DNA from: Balneolaceae bacterium
GTDB lineage: Bacteria; Bacteroidota; Rhodothermia; Balneolales; Balneolaceae
Length of the DNA stretch: 49,693 nt
Assembly (NCBI GenBank): GCA_003561515.1
Contig: PWWL01000210.1
Span: 1-49,693, forward strand
Direction: 5' to 3'
In this document: positions 27,879 through 37,998 of the stretch, piece by piece
Layout: each line of letters starts with the position of its first letter
Numbering within the stretch: the stretch's first letter is position 1
Notes under the pieces: model-generated
The model's input: the letters and a program-made list of their open reading frames with translations, nothing else
Told to the model about the DNA's origin: nothing
The model's database searches: none
Position numbers and translations under genes: made by a program

Positions 27879-29471
27879 ATGAATAATTTCTATGTATTAA
27901 TACACCTTACCAAACATCTGAATAATCAGCTGCGAGACAGCAGGTTTCTCTTTGGCTACTCTCCTCACCGCGACGTTTTAGAACTATATCTTGACATCAC
28001 CGGTAACAATATAATTAGGATTGTTTTTAGTTCAAACCCTGCAGAGACCTCACTTTTTTTAGACAAACACCGACCACGCAAAAAAAGTAACGTCACAACC
28101 TTCTTTGAGAGCACTGAGAACGATATTATCGACAGTGTTCACCTTTCCGATAACGACCGTTATATTTATTTAATGCTTAAGTCGGGTAAAAAAATCCTCT
28201 TCCGGCTTTTTGGAAATAATCCAAACGTATACCTGATTCACGAACAAATCATTAAAGAATCTTTTAAAAACAGGTGGAATTCAGAAGGCAACCCGGAACC
28301 CGAGCCAAGGCCCGCCTCCAAGGCATCGGAGCTGCCCGGTGAGCATCTGAGTGCCCGGCAAAAAATCACGAAATTGTTTCCCAAATTTCCCCGCCACCTC
28401 ATTGATGGTGTAATCGATCATTATCAGCTCGAGAAAAAGAGATCCGGGGAGGTGCTGGATATAGTAAGCCCTCTGGTTGATGAGATGATTAATAATCCGG
28501 AATTTCGCGTGCTTGGTGATGGCAACCTCTGCCTTATATCTGAACATTTACTTCCGTTGCCAACTGCAAAAAGTTTCGACAACGTAAATGATGCCGTTCG
28601 GCATGTGTACTACAATACCTCTCGTGAGCGCAGGCTTTCTGCCAAACTAAAAACGATTAAGCCAAAACTTGAACAAGCTATTCGTAAGGCTGAATCTGCT
28701 GTTACAGATCTTGAAAAGGCAGATAAAGGCCTGCAACGTGCAAAAATGTATGAACAGTTTGGTCATATATTGATGGCTCACGCGCATGAGCATCTGTCGC
28801 CCGAAGCACAGAAGATCTCTTTACCCAACTTCTACAGCAACAATGACCCCATAGAAATACCTATAAAGCAAGGACTTACTATCGCTGAAAACGCAGAAAA
28901 CTACTACAGTAAATCGGCCAAGGCGATCAGGAATGTGGAGGTTTCAAAGAAAAGGCTGCAAACCACTAAGCAAAATTTGCGCGAACTTAAAGAACTTCTG
29001 CAATCGCTAAATAACATTGATAAAATTTTTGAATTTGACGACTGGCTTGAAGCTCATAAAGAAAGCCTTGAAAGGCTTGGAATACTATCGGGCAGCGCCA
29101 GGTCTGAATCCCTTCCTTACAGACAGCTTAAAGTTGACGGGTTCCAAGTCTGGATTGGTAAAAACGCACGAAGTAACGATCGCCTCACCTCGGATGCTCA
29201 TAAAGAGGATGTTTGGCTTCATGCACGGGGCGTAAGTGGATCTCACGTGGTAATCAGAATGGGTAACAAAAAAGAAATGCCACCATCACATGTTATTTTC
29301 AAAGCTGCCTCGATTGCAGCCTGGAATTCGAAAGCCAGAGGCAGCAGCCTTGTCCCCGTAATTGTTACCAAACGAAAATATATAAGTAAACAGAAAGGTG
29401 CCCCACCAGGTGCGGTTACCGTGCAGCGTGAACAGGTTGTTATGGCAGAGCCTCAAAAGAAAGTAACATGA
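27879..29471 (+). CDS. rqcH: NFACT / Rqc2 homolog (RqcH-like)
   Basis: C-terminal NFACT-R: DVWLHARGVSGSHVVIRMGNKKEMPPSHVIFKAASIAAWNSKARGSSLVPVIVTKRKYISKQKGAPPGAV; N-terminal 'SDNDRYIYLML' with Asp-Arg pair; central coiled coil. Confidence 0.85.
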   Translation: MNNFYVLIHLTKHLNNQLRDSRFLFGYSPHRDVLELYLDITGNNIIRIVFSSNPAETSLFLDKHRPRKKSNVTTFFESTENDIIDSVHLSDNDRYIYLMLKSGKKILFRLFGNNPNVYLIHEQIIKESFKNRWNSEGNPEPEPRPASKASELPGEHLSARQKITKLFPKFPRHLIDGVIDHYQLEKKRSGEVLDIVSPLVDEMINNPEFRVLGDGNLCLISEHLLPLPTAKSFDNVNDAVRHVYYNTSRERRLSAKLKTIKPKLEQAIRKAESAVTDLEKADKGLQRAKMYEQFGHILMAHAHEHLSPEAQKISLPNFYSNNDPIEIPIKQGLTIAENAENYYSKSAKAIRNVEVSKKRLQTTKQNLRELKELLQSLNNIDKIFEFDDWLEAHKESLERLGILSGSARSESLPYRQLKVDGFQVWIGKNARSNDRLTSDAHKEDVWLHARGVSGSHVVIRMGNKKEMPPSHVIFKAASIAAWNSKARGSSLVPVIVTKRKYISKQKGAPPGAVTVQREQVVMAEPQKKVT

Positions 29472-30007
29472 AACCATTTAAACCAAGGCAGCCTGTATTT
29501 CTTTGTGGAATGATGGGATCGGGCAAATCAACAATTGGAAAAGCCCTCGCAACAGAGCTGAACGTGCCATTTACCGACCTCGATCTGCTCATCGAAAAAC
29601 ATGAAGAACGCACCATTCCCGAAATTTTTGAACTTGAAGGCGAAGCTGCATTTAGAAAAATCGAACAGCAGCTGCTAATAAAACATGTGCAGGACATCGA
29701 AGGTGTTCTTTCTCTTGGCGGAGGTTCACTTCAGAATCAGCAGGTCACCGATCATGTAAAGCTGCATGGCTGGCTTATTTTCATCAACGCTCCGAGACCC
29801 GTACTATTAAACAGGTTAAAAAGAAGCGATAAGAGACCAATGCTGACGTCTTCTCAAGAAGAAAATCGATCTGACATCATCGATAGGCTCATGAAGCAAA
29901 GATTGCCCTATTACTCACAGGCACATATAACCGTAAATTCCGGTGGAATGAAAAAGAAAGAAATCATCGATACGATCATTCAAAAACTGAAGATGTATGA
30001 GCAATAG
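29468..30007 (+). CDS. aroK: Shikimate kinase
   Basis: FLCGMMGSGKSTIGKALA (P-loop), FTDLDLLIE, LSLGGGSL. Confidence 0.93.
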   Translation: MKPFKPRQPVFLCGMMGSGKSTIGKALATELNVPFTDLDLLIEKHEERTIPEIFELEGEAAFRKIEQQLLIKHVQDIEGVLSLGGGSLQNQQVTDHVKLHGWLIFINAPRPVLLNRLKRSDKRPMLTSSQEENRSDIIDRLMKQRLPYYSQAHITVNSGGMKKKEIIDTIIQKLKMYEQ

Positions 30008-31094
30008 GATTATTATTGAAGCTCTTTCCGGAAGCTATGAGGCTGTAACTGGAGAACGTATTCTCGAAAAAGAGTTACCCCCGCTCTTATCCCGTTTTAG
30101 CAGCGACAAGTTGTTTCTGCTGGTTGATGAAAAAGTCTGGAATTTTCATGAAACCCGGCTCACATCCATTCTCGAGCCCCTGTCCGCCGAGCTTCACATC
30201 ATGCAGGTGCCGTCTGGTGAAAACAGCAAATCAATCGGTTTCTGGACGCAGGCAGTCGATTTTCTTTTAAGCCGCCAGGTTCGAAGAAATACACCGGTTA
30301 TTGTTGCCGGAGGAGGAGTAGCCGGTGATGCAGGGGGGTTTGCTGCAGCTGCAACCCTCCGTGGCGTACCTCTGATACACCTGCCAACTACACTGCTCGC
30401 CATGGTCGACAGTTCAATAGGAGGCAAAACGGGTATCAACCATGAAGCCGGTAAAAACCTGATTGGAGCATTTTATCAGCCTGCGGGTGTTATCGCAGAT
30501 ACGGCATTTCTCTCCACGCTTCCCGAACGCGAGTGGATAAATGGACTGAGTGAGATCTTAAAATATGGAGCCATCCGTGACGCCACTATTTTTGATGACG
30601 CCTCTTTCTTTCTGGATCACGATTTCAGGCATCAGGTCTCGCCTGATTCACTCTCTCGCCTTATCAGTAAGTGCATTCGGGTTAAAGCCGATGTGGTGAA
30701 ACAAGATGAGTTTGAAAGTGGAGAGCGTGCCTTTTTGAATTTTGGCCACACGTTTGCGCATGCGCTTGAAAAGGCCTGCTCCTACAATACGATAAGCCAT
30801 GGTGAAGCTGTTTTTCTTGGGATGCTTGCTGCACAAAAACTGTCGAACCTTGAAGGTGGTAACGTTTCCGGAGATTTTATTGAGAAATTCAGCGGCCTAT
30901 ATCAGTACAGAGTACCAAAAGAAGCGTTATCTTTTAATGAAATAATATCCTACATGGAATCGGATAAAAAAAGAACGGATAAGCAGTTACGTTTTGTTCT
31001 TTTAAAGGAGTGGCAACATCCTGAGCTGAAATCAGTTCTAAACTATAGACACATCGAAAAGTCGGCTGAAGCCATTTTCGAACAGCTCGCTTAA
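29997..31094 (+). CDS. aroB: 3-dehydroquinate synthase
   Basis: VAGGGVAGDAGGFAAAATLRGVPLIHLPTTLLAMVDSSIGGKTGIN...NFGHTFAHALE. Confidence 0.97.
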   Translation: MSNRIIIEALSGSYEAVTGERILEKELPPLLSRFSSDKLFLLVDEKVWNFHETRLTSILEPLSAELHIMQVPSGENSKSIGFWTQAVDFLLSRQVRRNTPVIVAGGGVAGDAGGFAAAATLRGVPLIHLPTTLLAMVDSSIGGKTGINHEAGKNLIGAFYQPAGVIADTAFLSTLPEREWINGLSEILKYGAIRDATIFDDASFFLDHDFRHQVSPDSLSRLISKCIRVKADVVKQDEFESGERAFLNFGHTFAHALEKACSYNTISHGEAVFLGMLAAQKLSNLEGGNVSGDFIEKFSGLYQYRVPKEALSFNEIISYMESDKKRTDKQLRFVLLKEWQHPELKSVLNYRHIEKSAEAIFEQLA

Positions 31095-31127
31095 CAATTC
31101 TCTACATTATCTCAATCATACACGTAA

Positions 31128-34100
31128 TTGATCTACCGCTGGCTATATAAAATTTGGAGATACTTCTGGATCACGGTTGGTGTTCTTGCAGGGATCATTC
31201 TTTTTGTGATGCTTGTGGCAGGAATCACTCTGCAGCTACCTGCCACTAAAGATTACATTCGCGGCGAAGTAGTGGAAACGTTTAACGATCAATTTGAGGG
31301 GAACCTCACTCTTGAATCAATAGGCGGTATTATCCCGATTAGAACAGAAATTAAAGCAGGTAGGGTTTTCGCTCCTTCCGATTCTATCAATCCCGTTTTA
31401 GAGTTCGAAAAAGCCAACGTCACAATTAACTGGTGGGAGCTTATCAGGCAAAATCTCTCGATCTCTTCTTTTGAAGTGCACAGGCCTGTTATATCCATAT
31501 TTAAAACGGAAGAAGAGATTGCGCTGGTAAAAGCTTTCACACAACGTGAACAGGAGACGGCGAGAAGGATTCAGGAATCCGATACACCCCGTATTTTTAA
31601 CCAGCTGAACATATTCGCCCCTTATCTGAGTATTATTGACGGTGAGCTCAGCACCGACGACTCCATTGCCCTTCCCGACCATCTGCTGCAATACGGTTCC
31701 ATCAATATTGAGAAACTGAATGCCACTCTGTTTCTTGAGCTGACCGATTCACAGGTTTTCGCCGATATTCTGAATTTCAGTGCAGACATACCCGACACTG
31801 AGATGGAGTTTGCACAGTTCTCAGGACAATTTTACGGCGATAACAGATATTTCGAATTAAACAGTATTAACCTGACTACCGCTCTTGCTGAGGTGGAATT
31901 CAATTTTGAGGCAACGCCGGTAAATATTTATGAGGGCAACCTCGAGCAGCAGCTGCGAAACGCCAGTTACCGGGCTATCATCAGAAATTCGAGTATCAAG
32001 GCAGGCCTCTTTTCCCGATTTATACCGGCATGGCCCGATTTCAGTGATGACCTGATACTTGAGATGACTGCAGAAGGAACGGTTGATGAGCTGTATATTG
32101 ATCGATTTCAAGCATCTATTGGTCAATCGGCCATTATTATGTCTGCTGTAACCGAGAATGTTTTGAGCGGCGATCTCAGCTATAACATACAGCTTGAAAA
32201 CCTGGTACTTCATCCAGACGAGATTGAGTTCATTGCGGGTCCGTATGTTCAAAATCTCGAACTTGATGCATATGAAATCAGCACCATCAGGGGAGACATC
32301 TATGGAAATCTCCGGGAATTTAACAGTGATATCAGATTGCAGACCGCAACCGGTTCGCTAAATTTCGATTCAAACCTGTCGTTAAGCGATATACCGGAGT
32401 ATGAATTTCTCGCCGAGCTCGACTCCCTCGATCTATCCCCGCTATTAAGAGACACGACAAACCTGACCATGCTGAATGGCAGAATAGCAGGCAGAGGGGC
32501 CGGATTCGATCGTTACGCCGCCTTGGATATTTCTGCGGACCTTAGCTCAAGCATACTCGCCGGTTTCCCTTTTGAAAAAATCATTGGTGAATTTAATTAC
32601 GATGAACGCTTCCTGAACTACTCTGCACTCTTTGAAGAAAATGGCTCTCTGTTTCAGGCGAATGGTTCATTTAAAAACGACGACGGTTATATTTACCTGG
32701 TTTCAGACGGGTCTATCACAGATTTGAACCTGCCCAGATATGTTGACTTGTTAGACGCTGAATCCACACAGTTTTCTGGTACATTTTCGGCCAATGTGCA
32801 GGGCAGCAACATAAACGATATTTACGGCAGAGTGAGCATGGAAATGGAAGAGTCTATGATTGGCCCGGATTCTCTAAGGCCGCACCAGCTTTACGCCGAC
32901 ATCGATTCACCCGAAAACAGCTCACGTACGCTGCGGTTTACAAGTTCCTTTTTTGATGGTGAACTCAGAGGTACGCTCACTCCCACTCAGATTCAAAAAA
33001 CTGTCGCTTTTTGGGGAAGTTATTTACAAGAGCGTATTCGCAACGAGATCCTATTCGATGATGAGTTTACCCTGTTCGACGCGCCGGACTCGTCTGAAGA
33101 AGATCACGAACTCGACCTGAGCTTAAACATTTTTATTAAAGATCTGGGCCTTCTGCGGCACTACCTGCCGGCATTGCCCGAGATCAACAGTTCTGCCAGA
33201 ATAAATGCCACCCTAAATACAGATAACAATCGTATGATGTTTTCAGGCAACATTTACGATGACAGCTTTAACATGCGTGATCTCACGTTTAACGGCCTAA
33301 ACTCTTCCCTATCGGCAAACTTTCGCCACGGCGAACGTCTCCGGGATTATGCCGTTGTTGATCTTCAGGTAAACAGTTCACAAGCCCTGTTTAATGAAAT
33401 GAACTTTACCGACAGCTACCTGAATCTATCAATGAGAAATGACTCGCTAGAAGTAAATCAGAAACTTGAGCGTGATGATGATATCAGCCTTGAAACCATT
33501 CTTTTGGGTGTAATCACCCCCGGACAGTTTGAGGTCGGAATTAAAGAGTTCAATTTGGGTTCGTCCAGATATATGTGGACAACCGACGGAGAGCCGCGGC
33601 TTATCTACACCGATTACAATTCACTCACGGTACATGATCTCATGCTAAGCAGCGACAATGACCTAGTTGAAATAAACGGGACATTCAGTTCCAGTTTTGA
33701 AGATTCGGTTCAGTACAATGTCAAGAATTTTGACCTGTCAAGGATTTCTGACCTGGTTGGCGGCAGAATCTCCTTTTCCGGAATTTTGAATGGTGATTTT
33801 GTAACGCGCTCACTAACTGAAACCCCCTCGGTTTCGGGAAATATTGACGTTACGGAAGGGAGAATTGATGGCCGTTTGATTGGTGACGTTTCACTCAGGA
33901 GTTCGTACAATGCGGAACTTGAAAGGTTCGACACAGACATACGCGTGTTCACGGATCCGGAGAAGTATGGATCTTATTTCAACAGAAATCAGGAAATTGG
34001 CCAGGATTTAAGGCTTACGGGTTACTTCAAGATTCCTGACTCCGATGACCCTGATGATGACTATTTCTATTTTGATGCTGATCTTCGGGAAATCTACATG

Positions 34101-35807
34101 TGGATTGTTACCTTTATTGTTCCCACAATTATACAAGAAATGGAAGGGAGCTCTTCGGGTACCGGCTACGTTCGAGCCAACCGCAATGGCATAGATTATG
34201 ACGCCACTTTTTACATCCGCGATGTACTCGGTGTGCCCGCATTTACCAACGTTCCATACACTCTGAAAGGTGAACTGGATTTTAACTGGAGCGATGGACT
34301 TATTTTCAGGGATATTGAGCTAACCGATCAGAATGGCGGTCGCGGCACGCTGTTCGGTCAGGTTGACCTTAATCAATTTGATCCCACTATTTTTATCGAT
34401 CTCACGCTCGACCTCGATAACCTTCACTTCATGAACAATCCTTACGATCCTGACATACCGTTCTATGCTTCTCTTTATGGTTCTGGTCAGGCGCGGATTA
34501 CAGGCACCAATTTCAGCCCTTTTCTGAGAACGTCTCAAACAGTGAACATTTCATCAAACTCACGAATTTCCATTCCGCTTGAAGAAGAAACGGAATTTGA
34601 GCAAGACCGGAGGTTTATTCAGTTTGTGGAAACGTTCGATCTCTCTTTGCTCGATGCAAGAACCCGTGATGGCGACGAAAACGGAAATGGTGACGTACCT
34701 CCGGAGGAGCTCACATTTATTGAGCGATTTACAATGGACCTGAATTTTACGGCCAGCAACCCCATCAACGTTCAGCTAATTTTTGACCGCGTTACAAACG
34801 AAGTGCTTAACGCCAATGGAACGGGCCAGGTGCGGATCCTCCTCGAAGATCAGGATGTAAGTATGTTTGGACGATTCAACATACAGAGTGGAGATTACCA
34901 ATTTGTGAGCGGTGATATTTTCACACGGCGATTCACTCTTCAGGAAGGCGGAAGCATCAGCTGGCAGGGCGACCTGGTGGATGCGAGCCTGAACGTTACC
35001 GCTCTCTACCGCGCTCGTCCGCTCATTTCATCGCTCGTACCAACGGCACGAGCCGCAGAAACCGCCGGCTCGGGAAGAATTCCTATTGAATTGGTGCTTC
35101 AAATTGGAGGAACCATCACAGAAGTAGAGAACGACTTCTTTTTCAGGGTTTCAACAGGTATTGAAGGCACACTCGACCCAACGATCGCCACACAAATCAA
35201 CAATTTGAATCAAAATGAAGAACAGAAACTGATTCAGGCAACAAGTATATTGCTGAGCGGGAACTTCCTTCCCACAGATTCGGCGCAAAACTTTGCATTT
35301 GCTGACGGCGTAACTGGGGCAGCTGTTGTAAACCCCCTCATAACGAGCCAGGTTATCAACCCGCTGTTGTCGAACCAAATCAACTCACTGCTCCGAAGCG
35401 ACATCACTTTTGATATCGATCTTAATCTTACTGCGTTCAATGAGGTAGATTTAGGCGTGGCTCTAAGGCTTTTTGATGACAGGGTTATTTTAAGAAGAGA
35501 AGGGCAGATCGGCGGCCAGGAAAACGAAAGTAATATTGGTGATCTTGGTGCCACGTACAGAATAAACCGAACTTTTTCACTTACGGCGTTTCACAGGCAG
35601 GATCCTACCCTCACCTACACCAGCGGCGGAGCAGGAAGTACAACCACGCAAACTCAGGAAATGAACGGCGTAGGCCTCGAAGCCAGAGTGCAGTTTAACA
35701 CCTGGCAAAGTTTCAGGCAGCGTATAACCGGGGCCTTAAGAAGCTTCTTCGGAATACAGCGAAATAAAGAAGATGACAGCGAAAGCGAATCTCTGGCAGA
35801 AAATTAA
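31128..35807 (+). CDS. Translocation/assembly module TamB-like (DUF490) protein, 1559 aa, TTG start
   Basis: N-terminal TM anchor, very long AsmA/TamB-like beta-rich repeats, C-terminal DUF490-type region 'IQSGDYQFVSGDIFTRRFTLQEGGSISWQGDLVDASLNVTALYRAR'. Confidence 0.85.
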   Translation: MIYRWLYKIWRYFWITVGVLAGIILFVMLVAGITLQLPATKDYIRGEVVETFNDQFEGNLTLESIGGIIPIRTEIKAGRVFAPSDSINPVLEFEKANVTINWWELIRQNLSISSFEVHRPVISIFKTEEEIALVKAFTQREQETARRIQESDTPRIFNQLNIFAPYLSIIDGELSTDDSIALPDHLLQYGSINIEKLNATLFLELTDSQVFADILNFSADIPDTEMEFAQFSGQFYGDNRYFELNSINLTTALAEVEFNFEATPVNIYEGNLEQQLRNASYRAIIRNSSIKAGLFSRFIPAWPDFSDDLILEMTAEGTVDELYIDRFQASIGQSAIIMSAVTENVLSGDLSYNIQLENLVLHPDEIEFIAGPYVQNLELDAYEISTIRGDIYGNLREFNSDIRLQTATGSLNFDSNLSLSDIPEYEFLAELDSLDLSPLLRDTTNLTMLNGRIAGRGAGFDRYAALDISADLSSSILAGFPFEKIIGEFNYDERFLNYSALFEENGSLFQANGSFKNDDGYIYLVSDGSITDLNLPRYVDLLDAESTQFSGTFSANVQGSNINDIYGRVSMEMEESMIGPDSLRPHQLYADIDSPENSSRTLRFTSSFFDGELRGTLTPTQIQKTVAFWGSYLQERIRNEILFDDEFTLFDAPDSSEEDHELDLSLNIFIKDLGLLRHYLPALPEINSSARINATLNTDNNRMMFSGNIYDDSFNMRDLTFNGLNSSLSANFRHGERLRDYAVVDLQVNSSQALFNEMNFTDSYLNLSMRNDSLEVNQKLERDDDISLETILLGVITPGQFEVGIKEFNLGSSRYMWTTDGEPRLIYTDYNSLTVHDLMLSSDNDLVEINGTFSSSFEDSVQYNVKNFDLSRISDLVGGRISFSGILNGDFVTRSLTETPSVSGNIDVTEGRIDGRLIGDVSLRSSYNAELERFDTDIRVFTDPEKYGSYFNRNQEIGQDLRLTGYFKIPDSDDPDDDYFYFDADLREIYMWIVTFIVPTIIQEMEGSSSGTGYVRANRNGIDYDATFYIRDVLGVPAFTNVPYTLKGELDFNWSDGLIFRDIELTDQNGGRGTLFGQVDLNQFDPTIFIDLTLDLDNLHFMNNPYDPDIPFYASLYGSGQARITGTNFSPFLRTSQTVNISSNSRISIPLEEETEFEQDRRFIQFVETFDLSLLDARTRDGDENGNGDVPPEELTFIERFTMDLNFTASNPINVQLIFDRVTNEVLNANGTGQVRILLEDQDVSMFGRFNIQSGDYQFVSGDIFTRRFTLQEGGSISWQGDLVDASLNVTALYRARPLISSLVPTARAAETAGSGRIPIELVLQIGGTITEVENDFFFRVSTGIEGTLDPTIATQINNLNQNEEQKLIQATSILLSGNFLPTDSAQNFAFADGVTGAAVVNPLITSQVINPLLSNQINSLLRSDITFDIDLNLTAFNEVDLGVALRLFDDRVILRREGQIGGQENESNIGDLGATYRINRTFSLTAFHRQDPTLTYTSGGAGSTTTQTQEMNGVGLEARVQFNTWQSFRQRITGALRSFFGIQRNKEDDSESESLAEN

Positions 35808-35828
35808 ATTTACAATCCAACATATTTA

Positions 35829-37985
35829 ATGAGCGAAAACAACCTCAGTAGTTTAGAAAAGAAAATCATAGAACTTTTAAAGTCATATCCTGACGCATCC
35901 ATTCCGGTTCCGCTTTTACAGGACGCACTCTCACTATCAAAAAAGAAAGGGGCGAAAAAACTTAAAAAATGCGTAAACAGGCTCAAACAACTTGGACATA
36001 TCCGGGTGAGCAAGGGCAACCTGGTACGACTTAACGAAGTTGTGGAGAGCGACAAGTCGGTGGTTACCGGCAAACTTGATGTAACCAGCCACGGCGACGG
36101 CTACGTGATAGTTGAAGGACGCGATCAGGATATCAAAATTTCGAAACGGTTTATGGGCACGGCCCTCAACGGCGATACCGTGAAAGTGAAGCTGATGGGC
36201 TACCACAGGAAAAGCAACAAGCCGATCGGGCGTATTGAAGATGTGGTGAAACGGGCCAGAACACTCTTTGTGGGAACCCTCAGAGAAGCCGCGAAAAATA
36301 CCTTTTTAATTGAATCGGACAGGCAATCGTCCCGCGTCGACTTTTTCGTTGATCCGGTTGACTTGAACGGCGCCAAGCCCGGCGACAAGGTTACCTTTAA
36401 CCTGGTTCAATGGGACGATGTTCGCGGTTATCCGCAGGCTAAAGTGGTGCAATCGCTAGGCGATGCAGGCACCAACGAAGCCAACGTTCTGTCCATTCTT
36501 GCCGAAAAACAGTTTGCCTCCAGCTTTCCACCCAATGTTGAGCAGTTTGCCGAGCGTATTCCGGACCGCATTTCTGAAGAAGAGATTGCCCGCCGGCGGG
36601 ATATGCGCGACGAAGTGGTTCTCACAATTGACCCCGCCGATGCGAAAGATTTTGATGACGGGCTTAGTATCCAGATACTCAACAACGGCAACTACTATCT
36701 TGGCGTGCACATCGCTGATGTTACCCACTACATGCCCCGCGGATCGGAGCTCGACACGGAAGCCTTTCATCGCGGTACAAGCGTCTACCTGGTCGACCGG
36801 GTAATTCCGATGCTGCCCGAGCGTCTAAGCAATGGAGTTTGCAGCCTGAGGCCGAACGAGGATAAACTTGCCTACAGCTGTTTCATGGAAATTGCCCCCA
36901 ACGGCAAACTTGTGAACTACACCATCGAAGAAACGGTGATTCACTCAAAACAGCGATTTGTGTATGACGAGGTGCAGGAAATACTTGATGGCAAGGCAAA
37001 ACATCGATTCAAAGATGAGCTCAAAATACTTGAGAAACTGGCCAAGACATTGCTTGAGAAACGATTTCGCGAGGGTTCAATCAACTTTGAAACCCCGGAG
37101 CCAAGGTTCGTTTTGGATGACACCGGTAAACCGGTAGACGTAATTGTGAAAGAACGTTTATTTGCACACAAGCTTATCGAAGAATGTATGTTAATGGCCA
37201 ATAAAACAGTCGCCTATCATGTCGATACTCTTCGAAAGAGGGGCAGTAACAAAAAATCGGAAAAAAATGACCATCCGTTCTTGTACCGTATTCATGATTT
37301 GCCCGATCTCGAAAAGCTCAACAATATCCGCGAAACTGCGAAACCGCTGGGTATCAATTTCGACCTCAATGGGAGAATTTCCGCAAAAAATATCAATCAG
37401 CTTTTGAAACAGATCGAGAACACTTCTCTCGAAAATATCATCAATGGCCTGATGCTCCGTGCAATGGCAAAGGCTGAGTATTCACCCAAGAACATAGGAC
37501 ACTTTGGACTTGGTTTTTCTGATTATGCGCACTTTACGAGCCCGATACGACGTTACCCCGACGTAATTGTTCACAGGCTGCTAAAACGCTACAGCGGCGG
37601 AAGCTCTGAGTACACATTTGATGAATTATCTCGTATGGGCGAACATTGCAGCGAAAGAGAACGTTACGCTGTGGAAGCAGAACGGGATTCCGTTAAGCTG
37701 AAACAGGTTGAGTATTTATCCGAAAAATTAGGCCAGACGTTCGATGCCACCATCAGCGGTGTTACAGAAAACGGATTGTATTGCCAATTAAATGATATAT
37801 ACTGTGAAGGAATGATACGCGTTAGCGATCTTAAGGATGACTTTTATATCTATCATCCCAAAATGCACTGTCTCACCGGCCGATCAAAGGGCAAACAATT
37901 TCGCCTTGGCGATCCCATCAAAGTGAAAGTGGTGCGAACCGATCTGGATCGTCGGCAGATTGATCTGGAATATTCTGCATACTAA
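35829..37985 (+). CDS. rnr: Ribonuclease R
   Basis: TIDPADAKDFDDGLSI, HIADVTHYM, HFGLGFSDYAHFTSPIRRYPDVIVHRLL, C-terminal S1 domain. Confidence 0.96.
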   Translation: MSENNLSSLEKKIIELLKSYPDASIPVPLLQDALSLSKKKGAKKLKKCVNRLKQLGHIRVSKGNLVRLNEVVESDKSVVTGKLDVTSHGDGYVIVEGRDQDIKISKRFMGTALNGDTVKVKLMGYHRKSNKPIGRIEDVVKRARTLFVGTLREAAKNTFLIESDRQSSRVDFFVDPVDLNGAKPGDKVTFNLVQWDDVRGYPQAKVVQSLGDAGTNEANVLSILAEKQFASSFPPNVEQFAERIPDRISEEEIARRRDMRDEVVLTIDPADAKDFDDGLSIQILNNGNYYLGVHIADVTHYMPRGSELDTEAFHRGTSVYLVDRVIPMLPERLSNGVCSLRPNEDKLAYSCFMEIAPNGKLVNYTIEETVIHSKQRFVYDEVQEILDGKAKHRFKDELKILEKLAKTLLEKRFREGSINFETPEPRFVLDDTGKPVDVIVKERLFAHKLIEECMLMANKTVAYHVDTLRKRGSNKKSEKNDHPFLYRIHDLPDLEKLNNIRETAKPLGINFDLNGRISAKNINQLLKQIENTSLENIINGLMLRAMAKAEYSPKNIGHFGLGFSDYAHFTSPIRRYPDVIVHRLLKRYSGGSSEYTFDELSRMGEHCSERERYAVEAERDSVKLKQVEYLSEKLGQTFDATISGVTENGLYCQLNDIYCEGMIRVSDLKDDFYIYHPKMHCLTGRSKGKQFRLGDPIKVKVVRTDLDRRQIDLEYSAY

Positions 37986-37998
37986 ACATCTCTATGAC

